From Burkholderiaceae bacterium (lineage in GTDB: Bacteria; Pseudomonadota; Gammaproteobacteria; Burkholderiales; Burkholderiaceae_E), in contig JAMLIN010000010.1 in assembly GCA_023954135.1 (NCBI GenBank), positions 1-64,000 of the forward strand: a stretch of DNA of 64,000 nucleotides. Direction: 5' to 3'. Shown one piece after another: positions 39,092-48,031 of the stretch (position 1 is its first letter; each line of letters opens with the position of its first letter). The position numbers and the translations under genes are program-made. Under the pieces are notes generated by a model. The model did not search any database, was not told the DNA's origin, and saw only the letters and a program-made list of their open reading frames with translations.

Positions 39092-39140
39092 GGCCTGTTC
39101 ACACTCCGATCATCCCCGCGTGAGCGTGAATAGGTCCTAG
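39088..39140. repeat. CTAG-bounded inverted repeat between leuS and the LysR gene
   Basis: The arms CTAGGGCCTGTTCAC (from 39088) and GTGAATAGGTCCTAG (to 39140) are imperfect inverted repeats, both ending in CTAG, with about 23 bp between. The left CTAG supplies TAG stops to leuS (plus) and to the LysR gene (minus), overlapping by two bases. The LysR protein's last ~17 residues are encoded in the element. A partial copy of the left arm is at 17732-17744. Likely role: a bidirectional terminator formed by a mobile repeat. Confidence 0.7.
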
Positions 39141-40047
39141 CGGGCCGGGCGGCACCCGCCGTCCGGACGGCGGTCGCGGGAACCAGTGCGTCGAGCACCA
39201 GGCGCACCGGCTGTCCGATCGCCCCGGCCCGATGGGCAAGCCCCAGCGGCCGCCACAGGGGCGGCGACAGGGGCAGGATGGTGATCCGCGGATCCACCAG
39301 CGCCGGCGTCGCCTCGTACGACAGGAGCGTCGCCCCGTAGCCCGAGGCGACCAGGCTCTTGATCGCCTCGTTGTAGTTGTGCTCGATCCGGGCCCGCGGA
39401 TGGCAGCCGGCGGCCGCGAACCATTCGGCCGTCAGCCGGAACAGGCGGGTCCGGCTGTCGTTGAGGATCAGCGGACGGCTGGCGAGCCACGCGGGGGTCG
39501 CGCGCCGCGGATGATCCCAGTCCGAAGGCACCAGGGCGACCACCGGATCACGGCGCCACGGCAGCACCCGGATGCCAGGCACCCCGGGCTGGAGCAGGGC
39601 CACGATCCCGATGTCGATGGTGCCCTGCCCCACCCGGGCCAGCGATTCCTCCGAGGTGCACACCGACAGCTCGACCTCGATGCCGGGATGATCCCGCTCG
39701 ATGCGCTCGAGCACCCCCGGCAGGAGATTCGCGATCACCGGCGTGGCGGCGCTCAGGCGCACCCGATCGCGCTTGCCCTCGACCATCAGGCGCACGTCGT
39801 CGACCATCGCGTCGGCCTGGTGGAGCAGCAGCCGGGCCCGCTCGACGAGCATCTCGCCGGCGCGGGTCGGGCAGACGTGGCCGCGGTCGCGCGTCAGCAG
39901 CGAGGTCCCCAGGCGCTCCTCGAGCTGCGAGACGTGCAGGCTCACGGTGGGGGGCGCGAGATGGAGGGCGCGCGCCGCCGCGGCGAAGGAACCCAGGTCG
40001 ACGATGCAGACGAGGGTGCGGAGGCGATCGAGGCTGAGGGCTCGCAT
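39088..40047 (-). CDS. LysR family transcriptional regulator
   Basis: 319 residues. N-terminal winged HTH ([20 protein letters not shown], then [17 protein letters not shown], residues 8-60), then the substrate-binding domain. It is divergent from the FAD oxidoreductase gene with 98 bp between, the classic layout for a LysR regulator of the neighbouring operon, so it probably senses a metabolite of the TRAP-imported substrate. A TTCAG-N5-CTGAA site lies just upstream of its start. The C-terminus (about the last 17 residues, Arg/Ser-rich) is encoded within the CTAG-bounded repeat and is probably not native sequence. Confidence 0.93.
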   Translation of the reverse strand: MRALSLDRLRTLVCIVDLGSFAAAARALHLAPPTVSLHVSQLEERLGTSLLTRDRGHVCPTRAGEMLVERARLLLHQADAMVDDVRLMVEGKRDRVRLSAATPVIANLLPGVLERIERDHPGIEVELSVCTSEESLARVGQGTIDIGIVALLQPGVPGIRVLPWRRDPVVALVPSDWDHPRRATPAWLASRPLILNDSRTRLFRLTAEWFAAAGCHPRARIEHNYNEAIKSLVASGYGATLLSYEATPALVDPRITILPLSPPLWRPLGLAHRAGAIGQPVRLVLDALVPATAVRTAGAARPARTYSRSRGDDRSVNRP

Positions 40048-40051
40048 GTCG

Positions 40052-40066
40052 TTCAGTATTCCTGAA
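40052..40066. promoter_or_regulatory. Candidate LysR-type operator (TTCAG-N5-CTGAA)
   Basis: TTCAGTATTCCTGAA is a dyad with inner T-N11-A spacing (40053-40065), the form of LysR-regulator recognition boxes. It starts 4 bp upstream of the LysR start codon and lies 80 bp upstream of the operon's GTG, a position fitting both autorepression and regulation of the divergent operon. Confidence 0.5.
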
Positions 40067-40145
40067 TGAATCGGTCATGGTATTCAACTTTACGGATGTC
40101 GGGCGAATGTCGATGATCTGGCCAAGCCAACCAGGAGACGATCGC

Positions 40146-41636
40146 GTGAGCACGGTCAGCGCAGTTCGACATTCCGCCTATCGACGTTTCGGATCGATGG
40201 CGGCGTCCGATGTCCAGTCCCTCGCGGGGGAGATCTCGAAGCTGATCGGCGCTGATCATGTCTGCACCGGCGAGACCGCCCGCCAGCGCTACCCCGGCGA
40301 CCAGAGCTGGCTGACCGCGATCCACGCCCATCATGGCAAGCCGCTGAACCAGCCGGACGTCGTGGCGGCCCCCGGCACCACCGCCGAGGTGGCCGGCATC
40401 GTGGCCGCCGCCGCCCGGATGCGCATCCCGATCACGCCGCTGGGCGGCGCCTCGGGCGTCCAGGGAGCGGCCAACGCCAACTGCGGCGGTCTCCAGCTCG
40501 ACCTGACCCGGCTCGACCGCGTCCGGGAGATCGACACCACCTCGATGACCTGCACCGTCGAGGCCGGCAAGAACGTCTCGGTGTTCGAGAAGGAACTCAA
40601 TGAACGGGGCCTGAGCTTCACCCACTACCCGGCTTCGGCCGAATGGGCCACCGTCGGCGGCTCGGTGGCGGCCCGGGGATCGGGCGTGCTCTCCACCCGC
40701 TACGGCAATATCCAGGACCATGTCCTGTCGCTCGAGGTCGTGCTGCCCGATGGCGGTGTCGTCGACCTGCCGTCGGTACCCCGCCACGGCGTCGGCCCGG
40801 AGATGACCCAACTCTTCGTCGGCTCGGAAGGAACCCTGGGCGTGGTCACCGCCGTCCGGGTCAAGCTTCGCAAGCTGCCCGTGAGCCGCCGCTTCAGCGT
40901 GTTCCGGTTCCCCGGCCTGGCCGAAGGCATCGAGGCCGGCCGCGTCATCATGACGAGCGGCCTGCGCCCCGCGGTGATGCGGCTCTATGACACCGCGGCC
41001 GCCACCAAGAGCCTCGAGCGCGCCGTACAGGCCGGACTCGACGGCGAAACGATGGTGCTGATGGTCGATGGCGATCACGAGCGCCTCGTCGAGATCGAAG
41101 GGACGCTCTGCGACGAGATCTGCATCGCCCATGGCGGCCGCCCCCTGTCGGCCGACATCGGCCGGACCTGGTGGGAGCGGCGCTACGCCTTCTACCATCC
41201 GCCGCATGCGCCGGAACTGCCGCAGATCTGGTGCACCATGGACGCGGTCTCGGATTTCACCCGGATCCAGGCGCTGTACGACGAAGTCACCCGGGGGATT
41301 CGCGAATCGATCGAACCGCGCTGGGGTCTCACGCTCAAGACCCACCTGTCGCACTGGTTCGAGTGGGGCGCGATGATCTATCCCCGGTTCATCGTGCCGC
41401 GCGGCCCCGACGACCTGGACGAGGCGCTTGCGCTCCACGACCGGATCATCACGGCGGCGGTCGAGGGCGCCCTGCGCGCCGGAGGCGTGATCAACGACCA
41501 TCACGGGGTCGGCATGCGGCTCGCCCCCCATCTCGAAGCGCAGTTCGGCGCCGCGGGCATGAAGCTGATGCGCGGAATCAAGAACGGCATCGACCCCGAC
41601 CATCTGTTCTGTCCGGGCAAGCTCTCGATGGGCTGA
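40146..41636 (+). CDS. FAD-binding oxidoreductase, GlcD/AGPS-like (vanillyl-alcohol oxidase fold)
   Basis: 496 residues from the GTG at 40146, which has AGGAG exactly 8 nt upstream; an in-frame ATG at 40197 is an alternative. The FAD_binding_4 domain (VAAPGTTAEVAGIVAAAARM, then TPLGGASGVQGAANAN) is followed by an FAD-oxidase C-terminal domain. The end block INDHHGVG and IKNGIDPDHLFCPGKL resembles both glycolate/D-lactate dehydrogenase GlcD and alkyl-DHAP synthase. The usual reaction is oxidation of a 2-hydroxy acid. First gene of an operon with SDR, kinase, Fe-dehydrogenase and TRAP transporter genes. Substrate unknown. Confidence 0.88.
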   Translation: MSTVSAVRHSAYRRFGSMAASDVQSLAGEISKLIGADHVCTGETARQRYPGDQSWLTAIHAHHGKPLNQPDVVAAPGTTAEVAGIVAAAARMRIPITPLGGASGVQGAANANCGGLQLDLTRLDRVREIDTTSMTCTVEAGKNVSVFEKELNERGLSFTHYPASAEWATVGGSVAARGSGVLSTRYGNIQDHVLSLEVVLPDGGVVDLPSVPRHGVGPEMTQLFVGSEGTLGVVTAVRVKLRKLPVSRRFSVFRFPGLAEGIEAGRVIMTSGLRPAVMRLYDTAAATKSLERAVQAGLDGETMVLMVDGDHERLVEIEGTLCDEICIAHGGRPLSADIGRTWWERRYAFYHPPHAPELPQIWCTMDAVSDFTRIQALYDEVTRGIRESIEPRWGLTLKTHLSHWFEWGAMIYPRFIVPRGPDDLDEALALHDRIITAAVEGALRAGGVINDHHGVGMRLAPHLEAQFGAAGMKLMRGIKNGIDPDHLFCPGKLSMG

Positions 41637-41676
41637 CGGCCCGCGGAGGGCCGCGCAGGAGGAGGCAAGAGAAGAC

Positions 41677-42444
41677 ATGGATCTGGGGCTTCGCGACAGG
41701 GTCGCACTCGTCACCGGCGCAGCAAGGGGCATCGGGCTCGCCCATGCCCGCAGGCTCGCGGCCGAGGGCGCCATGCTCGCGCTGAACGATCTCGATCCGG
41801 ACGCCCTGGCAGCCGCGGCGGACGAGCTCGGGCGGGCAGGCTTCACCGTGCTCGCCCTGCCGGGCGACGCCGCCGACGAAGCGGTGGCGAGCGATGCGGT
41901 CGCGCGCGCGTTCGAGCGCTTCGGTCGCATCGACGTCCTGGTCAACAACGCCGGCATCGGCGTCAAGCCGGCGGCGCCGGTGGCCGAGATGCCGCTCGAC
42001 GCCTGGCAACGGATGATCCGGGCCCATCTCGACAGCACCTTCCTCTGGTCCCGCGCGGTGGTGCCGGCGATGCGCGCCGGTGGCTACGGACGGATCGTGA
42101 ACACCTCGTCGATGAACTTCACCGGGGGTGGCCGGCCGGGCGTCGCGCACTACTCGGCCGCCAAGGCGGGCATCGTCGGGCTGACGCAGACGATGGCCCG
42201 GGAAGTCGGGCGCGATGGCATCACGGTCAACGCGATCGCGCCCGGCTACGTGGCCACCGAGCTGATCAGCCAGTTCTCGGACGACATGATGCAACGGCTG
42301 CAGCGACAGAACCCCGTCGGCCGGCTGTGCAGCCCCGACGAGGTGGCGGCCCTGGTGGCTTGGCTCTGCTCCGTCCATGCGGGCTTCGTCAGCGGCGAAT
42401 GCATCTGCATGGACGGCGCCCGCCGCGACTTCTTCTGGGGATAG
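41677..42444 (+). CDS. Short-chain dehydrogenase/reductase
   Basis: 255 residues; ATG after AGGAGGAGGC. NAD(P)-dependent oxidation or reduction of a hydroxyl or keto group. Rossmann motif TGAARGIG (residues 14-21), NNAG, and the catalytic Ser-Tyr-Lys as NTSSMNF and YSAAK. The Asp in LALNDLDPDAL suggests NAD rather than NADP. It is 40 bp after the FAD oxidoreductase gene and 10 bp before the FGGY kinase gene, so part of the catabolic operon, where it probably interconverts a polyol and a ketose or acts on a hydroxy acid. Confidence 0.93.
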   Translation: MDLGLRDRVALVTGAARGIGLAHARRLAAEGAMLALNDLDPDALAAAADELGRAGFTVLALPGDAADEAVASDAVARAFERFGRIDVLVNNAGIGVKPAAPVAEMPLDAWQRMIRAHLDSTFLWSRAVVPAMRAGGYGRIVNTSSMNFTGGGRPGVAHYSAAKAGIVGLTQTMAREVGRDGITVNAIAPGYVATELISQFSDDMMQRLQRQNPVGRLCSPDEVAALVAWLCSVHAGFVSGECICMDGARRDFFWG

Positions 42445-42454
42445 GAAGGCACCG

Positions 42455-43969
42455 ATGGACAGCCTCTGCCTGATGGGCATCGACATTGGTGCCGGCAGCC
42501 TGAAGACGATGATCGTCGGCGCCGACGGCGCGGTCCTCGGTTCGGCGAGCGCCGACCTCGCGACGAGAACGCCGCTGCCGGGCTGGAGCGAGCAGGATCC
42601 GCAGGACTGGTGGCAGGCTCTGTGCACGACCGTGCCCCGGGCACTGGCCGAGGCCGGGATCGAGGCCGGGCGGATCGCGGCGGTGGCCTTCAGCGCCGGC
42701 GCCCACACGCCGGTGCTCGAGGACGAGGACGGCCGCGTGATCCGGCCGGCCATCCTGTGGAGCGACAGCCGCAGTGCTGCGGAAGCCGACTGGTTGCAGC
42801 AGCGGTACGGGGACGAGATCCTCGAGATCGCCTGCAACCGCGCGGCCCCGACCTGGACCCAGCCCCAGCTGCTGTGGCTGGCCCGGCACGAACCCGAGGC
42901 GTTCGCCCGCGTCCGTCGCCTCTACGTGGCGAAGGACTGGCTGCGCAGCCGCCTGACCGGAACCTGGGAGACCGACCCGACCGAGGCGGTCGGCACCCTG
43001 CTCTACGACGGCCGTCGACAATGCTGGTCCGAGCGGATGTGCGAGATGATCGGCCTCGATCCCCGCGTCCTGCCGCCGATCGTGCAGCCGACCGATGTCG
43101 TCGGCCGGGTCGGCGCCGAGGCCGCCGCGGCCAGCGGCCTGGCGACCGGGACACCCGTGGTCTGCGGCAGCTCGGATACTTCCGTCGAATGCTTCGGCGC
43201 CGGCGCCAGCGCGATCGGACAGGGTTCGGTGAAGCTCGCCACCGCCGCCGCGATCTGCATCGTCGCCCCCGAGCCGAGGCCGTCGTCGACCGTCATCAAC
43301 TATCCGTTCTGCGTGCCGGGCCTCTGGTACACGATCGGGGCGACCAACTCCTGCGCCTCGGCCCATCGCTGGCTGCGCGACACCTTCTTCATGGATGCGA
43401 CGGGCGACGGCGCCGCCGCCTTCGCCCGGATGGACGAGGCCGCGGGCCAGGCCGAACCCGGTGCCCGCGGCATGATCTTCCACCCCTATCTGCAGGGCGA
43501 GCGCACGCCGCACTGGGATGCCCGGCTGCGTGCCGACTTCCTCGGCATGTCCTTCGCCCACGAACGCCGCCATTTCGTCCGGGCGCTCTACGAAGGGATC
43601 GCCCTGTCGCTGCGCGACGTGCTCGAGGCGCTGCGCGCCCAGGGCCTCGCGATGGACGAAGCCCGCATCATCGGCGGCGGCGCCCGCAGTGAAACGTGGC
43701 GCCAGATCGTCGCCGACGTGCTGGGCATCTCGATCCTGATGCCGGCGGTGACCGACGCCTCGTTCGGGGCGGCGCTGATCGCCGGCGTCGGAATCGGCGC
43801 CTTTCCCGACGAGGCCACGGCAGCCGCCCGGACGGTCCGGATCGTGGCCCGCCACGAACCCGATACCGGCAAGCGCGCGCTCTACGACGAGCTGCACGGC
43901 ATCTATCGCGATGCCGCCCGGCAACTGGTCGACATCAATCACCGACTCACCGCAGTGGCCGCGCCATGA
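42455..43969 (+). CDS. FGGY family carbohydrate kinase (xylulokinase-like)
   Basis: 504 residues; ATG at 42455, chosen to start the family's ATP-binding block MGIDIGAGSLKTMIVGADG. N-terminal FGGY_N and C-terminal FGGY_C domains; VVCGSSDTSVECFGAGA and GGGARSETWRQIVADVLG are present. FGGY kinases phosphorylate pentuloses, other keto sugars, glycerol or ribitol-type polyols. Its stop overlaps the start of the next gene (ATGA), showing tight coupling to the glycerol-dehydrogenase-like enzyme. Substrate cannot be read from the motifs. Confidence 0.92.
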   Translation: MDSLCLMGIDIGAGSLKTMIVGADGAVLGSASADLATRTPLPGWSEQDPQDWWQALCTTVPRALAEAGIEAGRIAAVAFSAGAHTPVLEDEDGRVIRPAILWSDSRSAAEADWLQQRYGDEILEIACNRAAPTWTQPQLLWLARHEPEAFARVRRLYVAKDWLRSRLTGTWETDPTEAVGTLLYDGRRQCWSERMCEMIGLDPRVLPPIVQPTDVVGRVGAEAAAASGLATGTPVVCGSSDTSVECFGAGASAIGQGSVKLATAAAICIVAPEPRPSSTVINYPFCVPGLWYTIGATNSCASAHRWLRDTFFMDATGDGAAAFARMDEAAGQAEPGARGMIFHPYLQGERTPHWDARLRADFLGMSFAHERRHFVRALYEGIALSLRDVLEALRAQGLAMDEARIIGGGARSETWRQIVADVLGISILMPAVTDASFGAALIAGVGIGAFPDEATAAARTVRIVARHEPDTGKRALYDELHGIYRDAARQLVDINHRLTAVAAP

Positions 43970-45051
43970 CCCGGTTCCGCGCCTTCGGCTCCCCGCAACG
44001 CTACCTCCAAGGCCCTGGTGCCATCGGCGAGCTGGCCGGCATCGCCGCGGGCTACGGCGCCAAGGTTCCCCTGGTCATCGCCGATGCCATCGTCGAGACG
44101 CTGCTGCACGACCGGCTCGAGGCCGCCCTCGGCCCCGGCACGCGCTTCGCCGAGTTCAACGGTGAATGCACCGCCGCCGAGATCGACCGGCTCGCCAGGC
44201 TGGCGGGCGAGATCGGTGCCGACCTGATCCTCGGCGTCGGCGGCGGCAAGGCGATCGACACGGCCAAGGGGGTACGGATCCAGCGGCCCGCCCCGCTCGT
44301 CATCGTCCCCACCATCGCATCGAACGACTCGCCGACCAGCCGCATAGCGGTCGTGTACACCGATGCCCACCAGCTGCTGGAAGTCCGCCGGATGAGCGCC
44401 AACCCGGATGTGGTGCTGGTCGACACATCGGTGATCGCCGCCGCGCCGGCGCGCTTCTTCGTCTCGGGCATCGGTGACGCGCTGTCGAAGAAGTTCGAGG
44501 CGGCCCAGTGCCTCGGCAGCGGGGGCGACAACTTCTACGGCGGCCGGCCGCCGCTGATCGCGACGACGATCGCCGACGCCTGCTACGACGTCATCCGCGG
44601 TCACGCCGAGCCGGCACTCGCGGCGGTGCGCCGCGGCGAGACCGACGAGCATGTCGAGCAGACCGTCGAGGCGACGATCCTGCTGTCGGGCCTGGCCTTC
44701 GAGAACGGCGGCCTGTCGATCGCCCATTCGCTCACCAGGGGCCTGTCGATCGTATCCGGGGTCGCCGAGGCCCTGCATGGCGAGCAGGTCGCCTGGGGCC
44801 TCCTCGTGCAATGGGTGCTCGAGGAGCGGACCGAAGAGTTCCTCGCCGACCAGCTGGCGTTCTACCGGCGGATCGGCCTGCCACGCACCCTGCGGGAGCT
44901 CGGCCTGCAGGGTGATCCGGCGGCGGCCGCCGCCACCATCGCGCAGGACAGCTGGACCCGCGCACCCTACGTCAGGGCCCTGACGCAGCCGATCGATCCG
45001 GCGCGACTCGAAGCCGCGATCCGGATGACCGAGCGTTTCGCCGGGCCCTGA
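43966..45051 (+). CDS. Iron/zinc-type alcohol dehydrogenase, glycerol dehydrogenase-like
   Basis: 361 residues. NAD-dependent oxidation of a polyol such as glycerol, or reduction of the matching ketone. The NAD block GVGGGKAIDTAKGV and the three metal ligands of the family are seen: Asp171 (GIGDALSKKFEA), His254 (IAHSLTRG) and His271 (LHGEQVAWG). Start overlaps the stop of the FGGY kinase. Followed after 33 bp by the TRAP binding protein gene. Family size is about 365 residues, so complete. Confidence 0.93.
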   Translation: MTRFRAFGSPQRYLQGPGAIGELAGIAAGYGAKVPLVIADAIVETLLHDRLEAALGPGTRFAEFNGECTAAEIDRLARLAGEIGADLILGVGGGKAIDTAKGVRIQRPAPLVIVPTIASNDSPTSRIAVVYTDAHQLLEVRRMSANPDVVLVDTSVIAAAPARFFVSGIGDALSKKFEAAQCLGSGGDNFYGGRPPLIATTIADACYDVIRGHAEPALAAVRRGETDEHVEQTVEATILLSGLAFENGGLSIAHSLTRGLSIVSGVAEALHGEQVAWGLLVQWVLEERTEEFLADQLAFYRRIGLPRTLRELGLQGDPAAAAATIAQDSWTRAPYVRALTQPIDPARLEAAIRMTERFAGP

Positions 45052-45084
45052 GTTCCACGATCATTCCAACAAGGGAGAACTTCG

Positions 45085-46074
45085 ATGAAGAATCGACTGA
45101 CCGCCTGGATCACCGCCCTCGCCCTGTCGCTCGCCAGCGGCGCGGCGATCGCCCAGACCCAGGTCCGCATCGGCAGCATCCAGTCCGAAACCTTCTACAT
45201 GAACAAGTACATGGAGAAGTTCCAGGAGCTGGTGAACCAGAAGACCAACAACGCGTACCGCTTCAGGGTCTTCTACAACAGCACGCTCGGCAACGAGTCC
45301 GAAATGTTCGAGCAGATGCAGGCCGGCGTGCTCGAGATGCAGTTCGGCTACTCCGCGATCCTGCCCAACTACGTGCCCGAGACCGAGATCATCGGCCTGC
45401 CCGGCCTGCTGTCGAACTTCGATGAAGTGCACAAGGTCATGAACGGTGCGATCGGCGAGGATCTCGCCCAGAAGGTCCTCGACAAGACCGGCGTGCGGAT
45501 CCTGTGGTGGGTCGACCAGGCGCACCGCAATGTCTGGCTCAAGGACAAGGAGGTCAAGTCGCTGGCCGACATGAAGGGGATCAAGATCCGCTCGCCCAAC
45601 TCGCCGCTGTACCTGCGGGTGCTGCGGACCATGGGTCTGAACGCCACCCCGATGGGATTCAACGAGATCTACACCGCGGTCAAGACCGGCGTCGTCGACG
45701 GTCACGAGCAGGAGGATCCGGGCGTCATCGCCATGAAGTTCTACGAGGTCGAGAACCGCGGCGTCGTGACCCGGCACATGTACCAGTCCGCCGTGTGGGA
45801 AGTCAGCGAGAAGTTCTTCCAGAAGCTGCCGGCCGAGCACCAGCAGATCTTCAAGGACGCCGCCCGCGAGGCCGGCATCTGGTTCCGCCCGCACACGGGT
45901 CTGCATGCCGAGCTCGCCGCCCGCAAGGTGCTCGAGGAGAAGCATGGCATGAAGATCACCGAGCTCGATCCGAAGGAGCTTGCCGCCGTGTTCGGACCGA
46001 TGGTCGACGAGTACGCCAAGGAACGCGGAATCCTCGACTACGTCCAGAAGGTCCGCAAGGAACTCGGCAAGTAG
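45085..46074 (+). CDS. TRAP transporter substrate-binding protein (DctP family)
   Basis: 329 residues with a Sec signal peptide (MKNRLTAWITALALSLASGA). Periplasmic binding protein that delivers a solute to the DctQM permease. Arg169 in MKGIKIRSP is the conserved Arg that pairs with a carboxylate in known TRAP ligands, so a carboxylated substrate is likely. The family VDG-E-N-P motif is changed to VDGHEQEDPGV, which may mean an altered ligand pocket. DctQ and DctM genes follow, a complete TRAP set. Confidence 0.94.
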   Translation: MKNRLTAWITALALSLASGAAIAQTQVRIGSIQSETFYMNKYMEKFQELVNQKTNNAYRFRVFYNSTLGNESEMFEQMQAGVLEMQFGYSAILPNYVPETEIIGLPGLLSNFDEVHKVMNGAIGEDLAQKVLDKTGVRILWWVDQAHRNVWLKDKEVKSLADMKGIKIRSPNSPLYLRVLRTMGLNATPMGFNEIYTAVKTGVVDGHEQEDPGVIAMKFYEVENRGVVTRHMYQSAVWEVSEKFFQKLPAEHQQIFKDAAREAGIWFRPHTGLHAELAARKVLEEKHGMKITELDPKELAAVFGPMVDEYAKERGILDYVQKVRKELGK

Positions 46075-46081
46075 CCCTCGG

Positions 46082-46585
46082 ATGCGCACCGGCAAGCACA
46101 TCCTGCTGAGCGAGTGGATCACGATCATCGCCTTCGTGGCGATGGTCGTGTCCACCTGCGCCCAGGTGGTCTGCCGCTATCTGCTGTCGTACTCGCTGCC
46201 CTGGGCCGATGAGCTGGCCCGCTTCTCGCTGGTGTGGATGGTCTTCGTCGGCATGGTGGCCACCCTCGCCCGGGGTCAGCACGTCACGGCCGACGTCCTG
46301 CTCGAGCGCTACCGTGGCCGCATGCGGCTGATCATGCTGACCCTGGTGGACCTGGCCTCCATCCTGCTTTTCGGCTGCCTGCTCTACGGCGGCGTCAAGC
46401 TGGTGGAGATGACCGGGACGCAGATGACGGCCTCCCTGGGCGTGCCGAAATCCTGGATCTACGCGGCGCTGCCGATCGGCGCGACGCTGATGCTGATCGA
46501 GCTCCTGCTGCAGATCGTCCGCCGCCTGCGCCAGCCGGCATCCGACAGTGACGCTCCGTCGGATTCCGGCCCCCGGGCCCTGTAG
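46082..46585 (+). CDS. TRAP transporter small permease subunit (DctQ family)
   Basis: 167 residues with four hydrophobic helices (about residues 12-32, 45-65, 82-108 and 122-145). The DctQ signature CQVVCRYLLSYSLPWADELARF is present (in two runs around residue 25-45). It assembles with DctM in the inner membrane and uses an ion gradient. Starts 7 bp after the DctP gene. The C-terminal tail is Asp/Ser-rich and polar. Confidence 0.92.
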   Translation: MRTGKHILLSEWITIIAFVAMVVSTCAQVVCRYLLSYSLPWADELARFSLVWMVFVGMVATLARGQHVTADVLLERYRGRMRLIMLTLVDLASILLFGCLLYGGVKLVEMTGTQMTASLGVPKSWIYAALPIGATLMLIELLLQIVRRLRQPASDSDAPSDSGPRAL

Positions 46586-46623
46586 CGAACCCCTCGAGCC
46601 CCAGGCCGCGAACCGGAGAGGAC

Positions 46624-47907
46624 ATGGAAGCCGTCGTGATGCTCGTGATGCTGTTCGTGCTGCTCACGATCGGCATCCCCATCGCATTCAGCATCGGACT
46701 GTCGGTGCTGTGCGTGCTCGCCATCACCGACGTACCTCTGACGATCTTCGCGCAACGGGTGGCGAACGCCGCCGACAGCTTCGCGCTGCTGGCCATCCCG
46801 TTCTTCGTGCTGGCGGGCGAGCTGATGAACCGGGGCGGCATGACCCTGCGTCTGGTCAACTTCGCCCAGGCCCTGATCGGCCACTTCCGCGGCGGCCTCG
46901 GCCAGACCAGCGTCCTGTCGAGCCTTATCTTCGCCAATGTCTCGGGTTCGGCGATCGCCGACACCACCGCGATCGGCTCGGTGCTGATCCCGGCCATGAA
47001 ACGCAAGGGCTACCGCCCCGCCTTCGTGGCGTCGCTGCAGGCCAGCGCGGGCCTGCTCGCGCCGATCGTGCCGCCCAGCATCCTGCTGATCCTCTATGGC
47101 TCCATGGTCAATGTCTCGATCGGGGGCCTCTTTCTCGGCGCGGTCGTGCCCGGCTACCTGATCGCGCTCTCCATGATGGTGCTGGTCTACGTCCTGTGCA
47201 GCCCGACTCGCCAGCCCGGTATCCAGAAGGAGCCCTTTGCCGGCCTGCCGACCATCCGCCAGTCGACCCGCGAAGCGCTGCCGGCCCTCGGCATGCCGGT
47301 GATCATCATCGTCGGGATCGCCGGCGGCGTATTCACCGCGACCGAGGCCGGCGCGGTCGCCGTAGCCTACGCCTTCGTGATCGGCAAGTTCTTCTACCGG
47401 CAGTTCACCTGGCGCGAATTGCCCGCGATCCTGCTGTCGGCCGCCTCGGTCACGGTCATGGTCATGGCGATCATCGTGTTCGCGGCGGTATTCGGCTGGC
47501 TGCTCGCCTGGCAGGGCGTGCCCGACACGATCTCGGCATGGATCACCGGCCTGACCTCGAACCCCTACGGCTTTCTCGCGATCGTCGCGATCTTCGTGCT
47601 GCTGATCGGCACCGTGATGGAAGTGCTGGCGATCGCCACGATCTTCGGCCCGCTGCTGCACACGCTGGCCGGCGGCTACGGCTTCGACCCGATCTTCTTC
47701 GGCGTCCTGCTCGCGGTACTGATGCAGATCGGCGGCATCACCCCGCCGGTCGGCATCCTGCTCAACATCACCTGCGGCATGGCCGGCGTCAAGCCGGGCC
47801 AGTGCCTCGGCTACATCGGGCTGTTCATCCTCGCCATCCTCGCCGTCCTGCTGCTCGCCGTGGCCTTTCCGCCGCTGATCACCTACCTCCCGCGAGCACT
47901 TCTCTAG
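46624..47907 (+). CDS. TRAP transporter large permease subunit (DctM family)
   Basis: 427 residues, about 12 helices, typical of the family. Ion-coupled solute channel partner of DctQ. Seen: FALLAIPFFVLAGELMNRGG, NVSGSAIADTTAIGSVLIPA, QASAGLLAPIVPPSI, ATEAGAVAVAYAFVIG and QIGGITPPVGILLN. It ends the LysR-controlled operon; the next gene, lptE, is 124 bp away. A short ACAAGA-TCTTGT dyad (47953-47972) lies in that gap. Confidence 0.95.
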   Translation: MEAVVMLVMLFVLLTIGIPIAFSIGLSVLCVLAITDVPLTIFAQRVANAADSFALLAIPFFVLAGELMNRGGMTLRLVNFAQALIGHFRGGLGQTSVLSSLIFANVSGSAIADTTAIGSVLIPAMKRKGYRPAFVASLQASAGLLAPIVPPSILLILYGSMVNVSIGGLFLGAVVPGYLIALSMMVLVYVLCSPTRQPGIQKEPFAGLPTIRQSTREALPALGMPVIIIVGIAGGVFTATEAGAVAVAYAFVIGKFFYRQFTWRELPAILLSAASVTVMVMAIIVFAAVFGWLLAWQGVPDTISAWITGLTSNPYGFLAIVAIFVLLIGTVMEVLAIATIFGPLLHTLAGGYGFDPIFFGVLLAVLMQIGGITPPVGILLNITCGMAGVKPGQCLGYIGLFILAILAVLLLAVAFPPLITYLPRALL

Positions 47908-48031
47908 GCGGCGGGCATTCGTCGTCCACGCCGGCAACCGGCCGGGGGCTCGACAAGAACCTGTACTCTTGTTGAAATCGGCCTCCCGGTCCACCCCGCT
48001 CTTCGCCAGCGAACTCCGAGTGTCTCATTCA

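Noticed and set aside
47953..47972. ACAAGA-TCTTGT dyad upstream of lptE as an operator
   Set aside because: Only 6-bp arms and no matching copy in the window; it may be chance.
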